DNA of 11,209 nt from PS1 clade bacterium (GTDB lineage Bacteria; Pseudomonadota; Alphaproteobacteria; RS24): contig JADHOK010000041.1 of NCBI GenBank assembly GCA_016779015.1, positions 1-11,209 of the forward strand, given 5' to 3'. A program made the translations under genes and the position numbers. The notes below the pieces were generated by a model that was not told where the DNA came from, did no database searches, and worked only from the letters and a program-made list of their open reading frames with translations. Positions 1 to 7,280 of this stretch are shown here, one piece after another (position 1 is the first letter of the stretch; each line of letters begins with the position of its first letter).

Positions 1-73
<73 letters not shown>

Positions 74-415
74 GTTAGCTCTGTATAACCGCTTTGAGCT
101 TGGGTTTCTACGGGGTTTTTATTCTCTCTCTCGGACCACTGGAATGCATTTGCTGCCATGATGCACCAGGGCGGCAGAGAAATGGTGCCAATTACAAACC
201 CAAATGACTAACCGAAATGACAAACCCAAATGACTAACCCAAATGACAAACCGAAACGGGGCGCGAAACGGCGCGCGAAATGGAAGATGGTGGGATAGCC
301 AAAAAACAACGTCGATTTTTTTGCGCCAAACCATATTTTCCATCTTGCGCATTCCGATTTTTTCATCCAAATAACGCGCATGGCGCATGTTGGATTGCGC
401 TGGAAAGTGACGCTG
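74..415. other. Intergenic stretch without a convincing gene
   Basis: About 340 bases separate the tRNA from the next supported gene. Open frames exist on the minus strand here, but they are low in complexity (repeated Phe-Arg-Ala-Pro and Val-Ile-Trp-Val strings produced by the tandem repeat), so I do not call them genes. The stretch holds a CT-rich tract (about 122-132), overlapping inverted repeats at 152-188 (CTGCC/GGCAG at 152-156 and 173-177; GCACCA/TGGTGC at 163-168 and 183-188), the tandem array at 194-282, and an AT-rich segment at about 300-373 that could hold the promoter of the downstream membrane-protein gene. No terminator with a U-tract was found. Confidence 0.6.
194..282. repeat. 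Degenerate tandem repeat, about seven copies of a 12-13 bp unit
   Basis: Five 13 bp units in a row start at 194, 207, 220, 233 and 246. They follow the pattern AC(A/T)AACC(C/G)AAA(T/C)G. Two diverged 12 bp units follow at 259-270 and 271-282 (gggcgcgaaacg and gcgcgcgaaatg). The first four units alternate ACAAACC and ACTAACC, so the array can also be read as a 26 bp unit repeated twice (194-219 and 220-245, differing at one base). A 13 bp period breaks any reading frame, which argues against a protein repeat. Its function is unknown; it may be a small minisatellite produced by slippage. Confidence 0.85.
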
Positions 416-817
416 ATGATATGGTCGTTTTTCTCTGACATTGTTGTTGTAATTCAAGTTGGTTCGGTCATTTTTGGCACCGTGCTGGCGGCCCCTTTAC
501 TTTCAAGCTTGTGCGAAAAACGCAGGCGGAAAGGCTTCGCCTGCATGGCTGTGGGCAGTCTTTTCGCGCTTATCGCGACATCGTCTTCCGGCTTATGGGT
601 GCTGGCGGCGGCCAATGCTTTTTGGGTCGCTTCAAGTCTGCGCGGCTTTTGGCTGTTGTCCGAGCAGCCCTTGAGCGCCATGACCGAAACCCTTCAGGTC
701 GCGACGCCGGAAGCAATTCAAAATGCGCTCGATAATGTGAGTGAAGCCATGGTGGAGACCGGTCAAGCCGTCCTCGACACGGTTAATCTCGACACGCGCC
801 CACCCGACGCCATTTAG
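416..817 (+). CDS. Small hypothetical membrane protein, about three TM segments
   Basis: I do not recognise this protein. From the ATG at 416 it is 133 residues long. Three hydrophobic stretches are visible: roughly residues 9-32, 39-56 and 58-81, the first two separated by a basic loop (CEKRRRKG). The C-terminal part (about 85-125) is polar and probably an amphipathic helix facing the cytoplasm or periplasm. No catalytic motif is visible. I chose the ATG at 416 because GGAAAG at 402-407 is a plausible ribosome binding site with an 8-base spacing; an in-frame ATG at 380 would add 12 residues but has no such site. The gene ends 8 bases before the end of the convergent epimerase gene. Coding status is supported by the long frame and coherent membrane topology; it has no diagnostic motif. 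Confidence 0.6.
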   Translation: MIWSFFSDIVVVIQVGSVIFGTVLAAPLLSSLCEKRRRKGFACMAVGSLFALIATSSSGLWVLAAANAFWVASSLRGFWLLSEQPLSAMTETLQVATPEAIQNALDNVSEAMVETGQAVLDTVNLDTRPPDAI

Positions 818-825
818 ATAAGCGC

Positions 826-1239
826 TCAGTGGCTGTCGGGCTTTTGCATCAGCTCAACCAACACGCCGCCCATATCTTTCGGATGTACGAAAATAATCGG
901 TGTGCCGTGCGCGCCAATGCGCGGCGCACCCAAAACCCGCGCGCCTTTTTCGACCATCTCATCGCGCGCTGCCAGCAAGTCATCGACCTCGAAACAAATA
1001 TGGTGCTGGCCGCCTTCGGGATTTTTTTTCAAAAAACCGGCAATCGGGCTTTTCTCATCAATCGGCTCGATAAGCTCGATCTGGCTGTTCAGCACATCGA
1101 CGAAACACACCCAGACGCCCTGCTCTTCCATTTTAAATTTGTCGTGAATCTTGGTCGCGCCCAGCACGTCACGGTAAAGCGCCACTGATTTCTCAATTGA
1201 GGGTGTCGCGACACCGACATGGTTCAATCGTCCTATCAT
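826..1239 (-). CDS. mce: Methylmalonyl-CoA epimerase
   Basis: The enzyme interconverts (2S)- and (2R)-methylmalonyl-CoA between propionyl-CoA carboxylase and methylmalonyl-CoA mutase, in the cytosol. The protein has 137 residues, the usual length for this family, and consists of two glyoxalase/VOC-type beta-alpha-beta repeats. The family hallmarks are visible: LNHVGVA near the N-terminus with likely metal ligand His7, SQIELIEP around 52-59, QHHICFEVDD at 78-87 with the second ligand (His79 or His80), and HPKDMGGVLVELMQ near the end with the acidic ligand Glu129. The start at 1239 is preceded on the minus strand by AAGGAG with a 7-8 base spacing; the frame is open further upstream but lacks a comparable site. 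No mutase or carboxylase gene is nearby. A different VOC-family enzyme is possible but unlikely given the motif match. Confidence 0.93.
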   Translation of the reverse strand: MIGRLNHVGVATPSIEKSVALYRDVLGATKIHDKFKMEEQGVWVCFVDVLNSQIELIEPIDEKSPIAGFLKKNPEGGQHHICFEVDDLLAARDEMVEKGARVLGAPRIGAHGTPIIFVHPKDMGGVLVELMQKPDSH

Positions 1240-1349
1240 AAAATTTCTCCTTATTGTGCGGGGCACTGTCTTGTTAGCCCTTTTTTGGCCGGTGATTTAA
1301 GCCCAAACTGATTTATCGCCATAATAACAAAAAGCTTCACGCCCGCGCC

Positions 1350-1383
1350 CGATAAAACCACCGGCAAGCTAGTGCTCGCCGGT
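1350..1383 (-). terminator. Possible intrinsic terminator overlapping the ABC ATPase stop codon
   Basis: On the minus strand, the arms at 1383-1374 (ACCGGCGAGC) and 1369-1360 (GCTTGCCGGT) pair over 10 bp with a single G-U wobble and a four-base loop, ACTA. The TAG stop codon of the ATPase gene (1371-1369) begins inside the loop. A short GGTTTTATC follows. The U-run is weak, so termination may be partial, letting some transcripts continue into the epimerase gene about 120 bases downstream. Confidence 0.5.
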
Positions 1384-2304
1384 CAATTTCAAAAAGACGT
1401 TTTCAAGCTCGGCCCCACGCGTATCGAGATCGGCGATTTCAATACCCGCCGCTTGCAGCTTTTCGATGACCGCGCCGGCCGCCATAACGCCCGGATTATA
1501 GGTCACGGCAAGACGCCCATCGGCGGTTATTTTGGCATCCAGCCCGTCGAGCTTGAGCGTTCCGGCCAAAGGTGCGGCGGCGCGCACCAACATGGTTTTA
1601 TTGTCGATCTGGGCCAGCAGGTTTTGCGTCGTTTCATAGGCGCGCACCTCGCCCTGGTCGATAATGGCGATGGTGTCGCACAGCTCCTCGGCTTCTTCCA
1701 GATAATGCGTCGTCAGCACAATGGTGACACCGGCGCGATTGAGCTCGACGACATAATCCCAAAGCTGGCGGCGCAATTCGATATCGACCCCGGCGGTCGG
1801 CTCGTCCAGCACCAAAACCGGCGGATTATGAACCAATGCTTTGGCGACCAGCAGGCGACGGCGCATGCCGCCCGACAGGGTGCGCGCATAAGCGTCAAGC
1901 TTGTCATCAAGCCCCATGGCGGTGAGGATTTCCAAAGTGCGGCGCTGGCTTTTCGGTACCCCATACATACCCGCCTGCAGTTCCATAATCTCGCCCGGTG
2001 TAAAAAACGGGTCGATAGACAGCTCTTGCGGCACAATACCGATAGAGGCGCGCGCTTGGCGCGGGTTCGCGTCGATATCAAAACCCCAAATTTCAGCCGT
2101 GCCGCCGCTTTTCATCACCATACCGGCGAGGATGTTGATAAAAGTCGATTTGCCCGCACCGTTCGGCCCCAACAGACCGAATATCGAGCCACGCGGCACC
2201 GCCAAATCAATGCCTTTCAACGCTTCTTTGGCCGGGCTGGGGCCCATCGCCTTATAGGTTTTTTTCAAGCCTTTAGCCTGTAACGCAAATTCGCCGCTGC
2301 TCAT
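1369..2304 (-). CDS. ABC-2 type transporter ATP-binding protein (CcmA/YadG-like)
   Basis: This is the ATPase of an ABC exporter of the ABC-2 class (COG1131-like); it would power a separate membrane permease. The protein has 311 residues. The nucleotide-binding domain (about 8-230) contains Walker A GPNGAGKS (46-53), the Q-loop Gln93, signature LSGGM (143-147), Walker B VLVLDE (163-168, catalytic Glu168), D-loop around AGVD, and switch His200 in TTHYLEEAEEL. The C-terminal extension (about 235-311) ends with ENVFLKLTG, typical of DrrA/YadG-type ATPases. The start at 2304 has AGGAG upstream with 7-8 base spacing; the in-frame upstream ATG at 2325 has no such site. The substrate cannot be inferred. 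The usual permease partner is missing: polA lies on one side and the epimerase on the other. Confidence 0.92.
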   Translation of the reverse strand: MSSGEFALQAKGLKKTYKAMGPSPAKEALKGIDLAVPRGSIFGLLGPNGAGKSTFINILAGMVMKSGGTAEIWGFDIDANPRQARASIGIVPQELSIDPFFTPGEIMELQAGMYGVPKSQRRTLEILTAMGLDDKLDAYARTLSGGMRRRLLVAKALVHNPPVLVLDEPTAGVDIELRRQLWDYVVELNRAGVTIVLTTHYLEEAEELCDTIAIIDQGEVRAYETTQNLLAQIDNKTMLVRAAAPLAGTLKLDGLDAKITADGRLAVTYNPGVMAAGAVIEKLQAAGIEIADLDTRGAELENVFLKLTGEH

Positions 2305-2352
2305 AAAAATCTCCTGCGCCTTCATTTAGCACTTATGTTCTGGGGAATAAAT

Positions 2353-2371
2353 CGGCAAATGCGCTTTGCCG
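2353..2371. promoter_or_regulatory. Perfect inverted repeat between the divergent ABC and polA genes
   Basis: CGGCAAA (2353-2359) and TTTGCCG (2365-2371) are perfect 7 bp inverted arms with a 5-base spacer, TGCGC. The repeat ends two bases before the proposed -35 element of polA, and its left arm contains a possible -35 (TTGCCG on the minus strand) for the ABC gene. The placement fits an operator, but a hairpin with no regulatory role is also possible. I recognise no regulator for it. Confidence 0.4.
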
Positions 2372-2373
2372 CC

Positions 2374-2401
2374 TTGCTATCCAAAGGGCCTGTCTTAAAC
2401 T
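2374..2401 (+). promoter_or_regulatory. Candidate sigma70-type promoter of polA
   Basis: A -35-like TTGCTA (2374-2379) and a -10-like TAAACT (2396-2401) are separated by 16 bases. Transcription would start near 2408, about 20 bases before the polA start codon. This is a pattern match only. Confidence 0.4.
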
Positions 2402-2428
2402 CGTTGAAAGATTCGACGGGAGAGCTTC

Positions 2429-5326
2429 GTGGCGGCCACAAAATTGACGAAAGACGATCACCTTTATCTGGTCGATGGCTCCGGCTATATTTTTCGCGCC
2501 TATCACGCCTTGCCGCCGCTGACGCGCAAATCTGACGGCCTGCCGGTCGGGGCGGTGTCGGGTTTTTGCAATATGCTGGTGAAATTGCTCAATGATATGG
2601 GCGCTGCGGAATCGCCGAGCCATTTGGCAGTGATATTTGACGCCTCGGGCAAAAGTTTCCGCAATGAGATTTACCCCGAATATAAAGCCCATCGCCCGCC
2701 TGCACCTGAGGATTTGGTGCCACAATTTCCACTGGTGCGCGAGGCGGTGCGGGCGTTTGATATTCCGGCCATTGAGCTTGAAGGGTTTGAGGCTGACGAC
2801 CTCATCGCCAGCTATGCCGAGACCGCCGCTCGGGACGGTGCGCGCGTCACCATCGTCTCGTCGGATAAAGACCTCATGCAATTGGTCAATGATAAGATCG
2901 ATATGGTCGATACGATGAAGGATAAGTTCATCGACGCGGCCGGTGTGGTGGAGAAATTCGGCGTCGGGCCGGAGCGCGTTGTTGATGTTCAATCGCTGGC
3001 CGGTGACAGCGTTGATAATGTGCCGGGCGTGCCGGGCATCGGTATTAAAACCGCCGCTTTATTGATCGAAGAATATGGCGACCTCGACACATTGCTTGCG
3101 CGGGCCGGGGAGATTAAGCAAAACAAACGGCGCGAGAACCTCATCGAATTCGCCGAGCAGGCGCGCGTCAGCCGTGAGCTGGTGACGCTGAGGCGCGATA
3201 CGCCCATGCCCATCGGGTTCAAGGATATGGCACTGACCGAGCCGGATGGCAAAAAGCTCATCGGTTTCGCCAAGGCCATGGAATTCAACACGCTGACCAA
3301 GCGACTGGCCGAACGCTATGGCTGGTCGGTCGAAGATTTTGAGGCCAGCGACACGCTGGCTGCCAATACCACTTCGCCTGCCGAGCCCGAAGCACCGGTC
3401 GAGGCGGGCGCTTATCGGCCGCTACCAGCCGAGATGCCGGCATTGAAGACCGAGGATTATGCCTGCATCACCGATACGCAGACGCTTGCGGCTTTTATCG
3501 CGCGAGCCTATGCGACCGGCATTGTGGCGGTCGATACCGAGACCGATGGGCTGGATGCGATGCAGTGCAATCTGGTCGGTGTGTCGCTGGCCGTCGCGCC
3601 GGGGGAGGCGGCCTATATCCCCCTCGCCCATGGCGCCAGTGACGGGCTGGCCTTGGGCGACGATGTGCCGAGCCAGATTGACACCAAACAGGCTTTGGCT
3701 GCGTTGGCACCCTTGCTGGCCGATGCGTCGGTCAAAAAAATTCTGCAAAACGCCAAATTTGACGCGCAGATTTTGCAACGCTACGGCATGGAGATTGTCA
3801 GCTTTGACGACACCATGCTGATGTCCTACGCGCTCGATGCGGGCAATCACGGTCACGGTATGGACGCGCTGGCGCAAAAATATCTGGGCCACACGCCGAT
3901 ACCGATTAAGGACCTTTTGGGCAGCGGCAAAAGCCAGATTACTTTCGACCAAGTGCCGGTCGACAAAGCCACGGCCTATGCCGCCGAGGATGCCGATGTC
4001 ACGCTGCGGCTTTATTTGCATTTGCAGCCACGACTAGTGCGCAAGCATATGGTCGGGGTTTATGAGAGCACTGAGCGGCCTTTGGTCGGCGTGCTGCGCG
4101 CCATGGAGGCCGAGGGTGTGGCGGTGGATCGCGCTGTGCTGTCGCGTTTATCTGGCGAGTTCGCGCAAAAAATGGCGGCGATGGAAGCCGAGATTTACGA
4201 GACCGCCGGTGAGACTTTCAACATTGCCAGCCCCAAACAATTGGGCGAAATCCTGTTCGACAAAATGGGCCTTGAGGGCGGCAAGAAAACCAAAACCGGT
4301 GCCTGGGGTACCGGTGGCGATGTGCTGGAGGGCATTGCGTTTAGCGCCGACGGCCATGGCGGCGGGTACGCCGCCGGTGACGGTCAGCGTCTGGCCAGAC
4401 TGGTGCTCGACTGGCGCGGGCTGGCCAAGCTGAAATCGACCTATACCGATGCGCTGCCCGAATTCATTAACCCCGATACGGGCCGCATCCACACCTCATA
4501 TTCTTTGGCCGCGACAACCACCGGTCGCTTATCATCGTCGGAGCCGAACCTGCAAAATATCCCCATTCGAACCGAGGACGGGAGGCGCATCCGCACGGCG
4601 TTTATCGCCGCCGCGGGCAATCAATTGGTCAGTGCCGATTACAGCCAAATCGAGCTGCGGGTGCTGGCGCATATGGCGCAAATCGATGCGCTGCGGCAAG
4701 CCTTTGCCGATGGTCAGGATATTCATGCCATGACCGCTTCGGAAATGTTCGGCGTGCCGATGGCGGACATGACGCCGGAAATACGCCGTCGCGCCAAAGC
4801 GATTAATTTCGGCATTATTTATGGCATTTCGGCTTTCGGTCTGGCCAATCAGCTGGGCATTGGGCGCGGCGAGGCCAGCGATTACATCAAATCCTATTTT
4901 GAGAAATTCCCCGGCATTAAGGATTATATGGAGCACGTCAAAGCCGAAGCGAAAGCGCAAGGGTATGTCTCGACGCTGTTCGGCCGCAAAGTGCATGTGC
5001 CGGAAATCAACGCCAAAATACCGGCCCGCAAAGCTTTTGCCGAGCGCGCCGCAATCAACGCGCCGATACAGGGCACGGCGGCCGATATTATTCGCCGCGC
5101 CATGGTGCAAATGCCCCAAGCTTTGGAAAAAGCCGGATTGAAGGAAGCGCGCATGTTGTTGCAGGTGCACGACGAGCTGATTTTCGAAGCGCCGAAAGAA
5201 CAATGCGAAAAACTCATCAAAACAGTGAAAACGACGATGGAAAGCGCCTGCGCGCCGCGTTTGCAGCTGAGCGTGTCCCTTTTAGTCGATGCACAGGCGG
5301 CAAATAACTGGGAAGAGGCTCATTAA
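2429..5326 (+). CDS. polA: DNA polymerase I with 5' nuclease and 3'-5' proofreading domains
   Basis: The enzyme fills gaps and removes RNA primers in replication and repair. The protein has 965 residues in three domains. The 5' nuclease (about 10-300) shows LVDGSGYIFRAYHALPP, EGFEADDLI, SSDKDLMQL and GDSVDNVPGVPGIG. The 3'-5' exonuclease (about 340-540) keeps all three motifs: Asp369/Glu371 in VDTETDG, NAKFD with Asp445, and Tyr517/Asp521 in YAAEDAD, so proofreading should be active. The polymerase domain (about 550-965) has motif A DYSQIELR (Asp737), motif B RRRAKAINFGIIYG (Arg786, Lys790, Phe794) and motif C VHDE (Asp915). Phe794 matches the phenylalanine that disfavours dideoxynucleotides in E. 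coli. It starts with GTG at 2429, supported by GGGAG at 2418-2422 with 6-base spacing. A glycine-rich segment at about 637-653 makes the thumb region roughly 13 residues longer than in E. coli. Confidence 0.98.
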   Translation: MAATKLTKDDHLYLVDGSGYIFRAYHALPPLTRKSDGLPVGAVSGFCNMLVKLLNDMGAAESPSHLAVIFDASGKSFRNEIYPEYKAHRPPAPEDLVPQFPLVREAVRAFDIPAIELEGFEADDLIASYAETAARDGARVTIVSSDKDLMQLVNDKIDMVDTMKDKFIDAAGVVEKFGVGPERVVDVQSLAGDSVDNVPGVPGIGIKTAALLIEEYGDLDTLLARAGEIKQNKRRENLIEFAEQARVSRELVTLRRDTPMPIGFKDMALTEPDGKKLIGFAKAMEFNTLTKRLAERYGWSVEDFEASDTLAANTTSPAEPEAPVEAGAYRPLPAEMPALKTEDYACITDTQTLAAFIARAYATGIVAVDTETDGLDAMQCNLVGVSLAVAPGEAAYIPLAHGASDGLALGDDVPSQIDTKQALAALAPLLADASVKKILQNAKFDAQILQRYGMEIVSFDDTMLMSYALDAGNHGHGMDALAQKYLGHTPIPIKDLLGSGKSQITFDQVPVDKATAYAAEDADVTLRLYLHLQPRLVRKHMVGVYESTERPLVGVLRAMEAEGVAVDRAVLSRLSGEFAQKMAAMEAEIYETAGETFNIASPKQLGEILFDKMGLEGGKKTKTGAWGTGGDVLEGIAFSADGHGGGYAAGDGQRLARLVLDWRGLAKLKSTYTDALPEFINPDTGRIHTSYSLAATTTGRLSSSEPNLQNIPIRTEDGRRIRTAFIAAAGNQLVSADYSQIELRVLAHMAQIDALRQAFADGQDIHAMTASEMFGVPMADMTPEIRRRAKAINFGIIYGISAFGLANQLGIGRGEASDYIKSYFEKFPGIKDYMEHVKAEAKAQGYVSTLFGRKVHVPEINAKIPARKAFAERAAINAPIQGTAADIIRRAMVQMPQALEKAGLKEARMLLQVHDELIFEAPKEQCEKLIKTVKTTMESACAPRLQLSVSLLVDAQAANNWEEAH

Positions 5327-5366
5327 TAGTATTATTTATATTAATTAGTATTATTATTATATTAAA
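5327..5366. repeat. Very AT-rich duplicated segment after polA
   Basis: The 40 bases directly after the polA stop codon contain only A and T apart from two G residues. Two near-identical direct copies, each beginning TAGTATTATT, lie at 5327-5345 and 5346-5366; the second is longer by an extra ATT-type unit. It looks like a slippage duplication in the gap before the shared terminator. No other function is evident. Confidence 0.65.
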
Positions 5367-5372
5367 AACACA

Positions 5373-5400
5373 AAAAAGGCGGGTCAAAGCCCGCCTTTTT
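5373..5400. terminator. Bidirectional intrinsic terminator between polA and pckA
   Basis: GGCGGG (5378-5383) pairs with CCCGCC (5390-5395) around the six-base loop TCAAAG. The stem is flanked by A5 on the left (5373-5377) and T5 on the right (5396-5400), so it carries a U-tract on both strands. It sits between the convergent ends of polA (+) and pckA (-) and should terminate both transcripts. Confidence 0.9.
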
Positions 5401-5419
5401 CAAATGAGTTAAATCTCTG

Positions 5420-7021
5420 CTATTCAGCAGCCAGTGCCGCCGCTTTCACATTATCGTCCACATGCTCGATGAATTTGGCGAAATTATCGACAAACATGCC
5501 GACCAACTTGGCGGCTTGGGCGTCATAGGCTTGCTTATCGGCCCATGTGTCGCGCGGATTGAGGATTGAGCTGTCAACGCCCGGCACATCGACCGGTACG
5601 TCAAAGCCGAAATTCTCATCGGTGCGGAACTCGACATTATTCAAGCTGCCATCCAACGCCGCAGACAACAAAGCGCGGGTCTCTTTAATCGGCATGCGAT
5701 TGCCGACGCCGTAAGCGCCGCCGGTCCAACCGGTATTTACCAGCCAGCATTTGGCGTCGTGCTCGGCGATGAGGTCGCGCAGCAAATTGCCGTATTCAGA
5801 CGGGTGACGCGGCATGAAAGGCGCGCCAAAGCAGGTCGAGAAAGTCGCTTCCGGCTCGGTGACACCTTTTTCAGTGCCCGCCACTTTTGCGGTATAGCCG
5901 GAGAGGAAATGATACATGGCCTGGCTCGGCGTCAGGCGCGAAATCGGCGGCAATACGCCGAACGCATCCGCTGTCAGCATGATGATGCTTTTTGGATGAC
6001 CGGCCGTGCCGGTGGCCGAGGCATTAGGGATGAAGGACAGCGGATAAGCGCCGCGCGAATTTTCAGCCAGCGTATTATCATCGAAATCAAGCTCGCGGGT
6101 GACCGGATCCATCACCACATTTTCCAGCACAGTACCGAAACGTTGGGTGGTGGCGAAAATTTCCGGCTCGGCTTCTTTCGACAGATTAATCATCTTGGCG
6201 TAGCACCCGCCTTCAAAATTGAAGACGCCGTTTTCTGACCAGCCATGCTCGTCATCGCCGACCAGTTCGCGATTGGGGTCGGCCGAGAGCGTCGTCTTAC
6301 CGGTTCCTGAAAGACCAAAAAAGACGGCGCTATCGCCGTCTTTACCTACATTGACCGAGCAGTGCATCGGCATGACGCGCTTGGCTGGCAGGGTGTAATT
6401 GAGCATGGAGAAAACCGACTTTTTGGTTTCACCAGCATAAGACGTGCCGCAAATCAGCACGATTTTTTTGTCGAAATTAACCGCAATCATGGTCTCGGTG
6501 CGGCCGCCATGGCGCACCGTATCAGCACTGAAACCGGGGAAATTCATAATCACGAATTCCGGGTCAAAGCCGTCAAGCTCCGGTGTCTCCGGTTCGATAA
6601 GCAGGTTTTGGATAAACAGCGAATGCCACGCCAGCTCGGTGACCACGCGGGTGGCTAGACGGTGCGTTTTGTCGGCACCGCCGAACAAATCCTGCACCAG
6701 AAATTCCTTACCCTCGGCATAAGCCAACATGTCTTCGTGCAGTGCGTCGAACTGCTCTGCGGTCATTGATTTATTATTGTCCCACCAGATGGTGTTCTCG
6801 GTCGTGGCGTCGCGGACGATGAATTTATCCTGCGCCGAGCGGCCCGTATGCGCGCCTGTTTTCACCAATAGCGGCCCGCTTCCGGCAATCTCTGCCTCGC
6901 CGCGCGCCAGCGCCATTTCGTAGATTTCGGACGGGCGCAGGTTCCAGTAAACCGCAGCCGCTTTACCTAGACCCTGCTGGTCAATGCCGTTTGTGCTGAT
7001 GTGAAAACCGCTCTGCTTCAT
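5420..7021 (-). CDS. pckA: Phosphoenolpyruvate carboxykinase (ATP)
   Basis: The enzyme converts oxaloacetate and ATP to PEP, CO2 and ADP, the committed step of gluconeogenesis from TCA intermediates. The 533-residue length fits the ATP-dependent family. Visible motifs include TGRSAQDKF (Arg61, substrate binding), SYAGETKKS (Tyr195, Lys200/201), His220 in MPMHCS, the P-loop GLSGTGKT (236-243) and kinase-2 motif ELVGDDEHGW (Asp256/Asp257) for Mg/Mn-ATP. GTGKTT with this kinase-2 motif separates it from the GTP-dependent enzyme. GGAGGA (7036-7031, minus strand) lies 9 bases before the ATG. The gene is divergent from chvI, and pckA is a reported ChvI-dependent gene in Agrobacterium, so ChvI control here is a reasonable inference. 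It shares a terminator with polA. Confidence 0.98.
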   Translation of the reverse strand: MKQSGFHISTNGIDQQGLGKAAAVYWNLRPSEIYEMALARGEAEIAGSGPLLVKTGAHTGRSAQDKFIVRDATTENTIWWDNNKSMTAEQFDALHEDMLAYAEGKEFLVQDLFGGADKTHRLATRVVTELAWHSLFIQNLLIEPETPELDGFDPEFVIMNFPGFSADTVRHGGRTETMIAVNFDKKIVLICGTSYAGETKKSVFSMLNYTLPAKRVMPMHCSVNVGKDGDSAVFFGLSGTGKTTLSADPNRELVGDDEHGWSENGVFNFEGGCYAKMINLSKEAEPEIFATTQRFGTVLENVVMDPVTRELDFDDNTLAENSRGAYPLSFIPNASATGTAGHPKSIIMLTADAFGVLPPISRLTPSQAMYHFLSGYTAKVAGTEKGVTEPEATFSTCFGAPFMPRHPSEYGNLLRDLIAEHDAKCWLVNTGWTGGAYGVGNRMPIKETRALLSAALDGSLNNVEFRTDENFGFDVPVDVPGVDSSILNPRDTWADKQAYDAQAAKLVGMFVDNFAKFIEHVDDNVKAAALAAE

Positions 7022-7085
7022 AATGGCATTTCCTCCGACACTGCGCCGCTTTTGAAACTGGGCGCATCATGAAACTTGATGTCCT

Positions 7086-7114
7086 TATATATTCCACTGC
7101 GCCCGCCAGCGCAA
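7086..7114 (-). promoter_or_regulatory. Candidate pckA promoter
   Basis: On the minus strand TTGCGC (7114-7109) and TATATA (7091-7086) are separated by 17 bases, a good match to a housekeeping promoter. Transcription would begin near 7079, giving a leader of about 58 bases before the pckA ATG. Within that leader GCGCC/GGCGC arms (7043-7047, 7061-7065) can form a stem-loop. Confidence 0.55.
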
Positions 7115-7171
7115 CCTTGGCAGCACCGCGCCTGCCCCATGCCTGCCACAATTCTGTTGATGGTTAAACGC

Positions 7172-7198
7172 CATTGCCAACGTCATTGCCGAGGCAAT
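7172..7198. promoter_or_regulatory. Repeat cluster upstream of chvI, possible regulator binding site
   Basis: CATTGCC occurs at 7172-7178 and again at 7184-7190, 12 bases start to start. The second copy is followed after GA by its inverted form GGCAAT (7193-7198), making the palindrome ATTGCC-GA-GGCAAT. The cluster lies about 85-110 bases before chvI and about 60 bases upstream of the proposed pckA -35. OmpR-family regulators such as ChvI bind direct repeats spaced near one helical turn, so autoregulation is possible, but I cannot match this to a known ChvI consensus. Confidence 0.35.
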
Positions 7199-7280
7199 TT
7201 CACCGCCCCAAAAGCGGCGCGCTTAACCGCTTCTCATAAGCCGTCGAAATGCCTAAACTCACTGCTTGAAAGGAACCGAT

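Noticed and set aside
119..457. Long open frames on the minus strand beside the tRNA
   Set aside because: They run through the 13 bp tandem array and give low-complexity strings such as repeated Phe-Arg-Ala-Pro; no start site, domain or neighbour supports them.
1372..2283. 303-codon open frame on the + strand, antisense to the ABC ATPase gene
   Set aside because: The minus strand frame encodes a complete ATPase with all motifs; the antisense frame has no recognisable features and reflects codon bias.
2333..2992. 219-codon minus strand open frame over the start of polA
   Set aside because: It is antisense to the conserved 5' nuclease domain and has no protein-like features.
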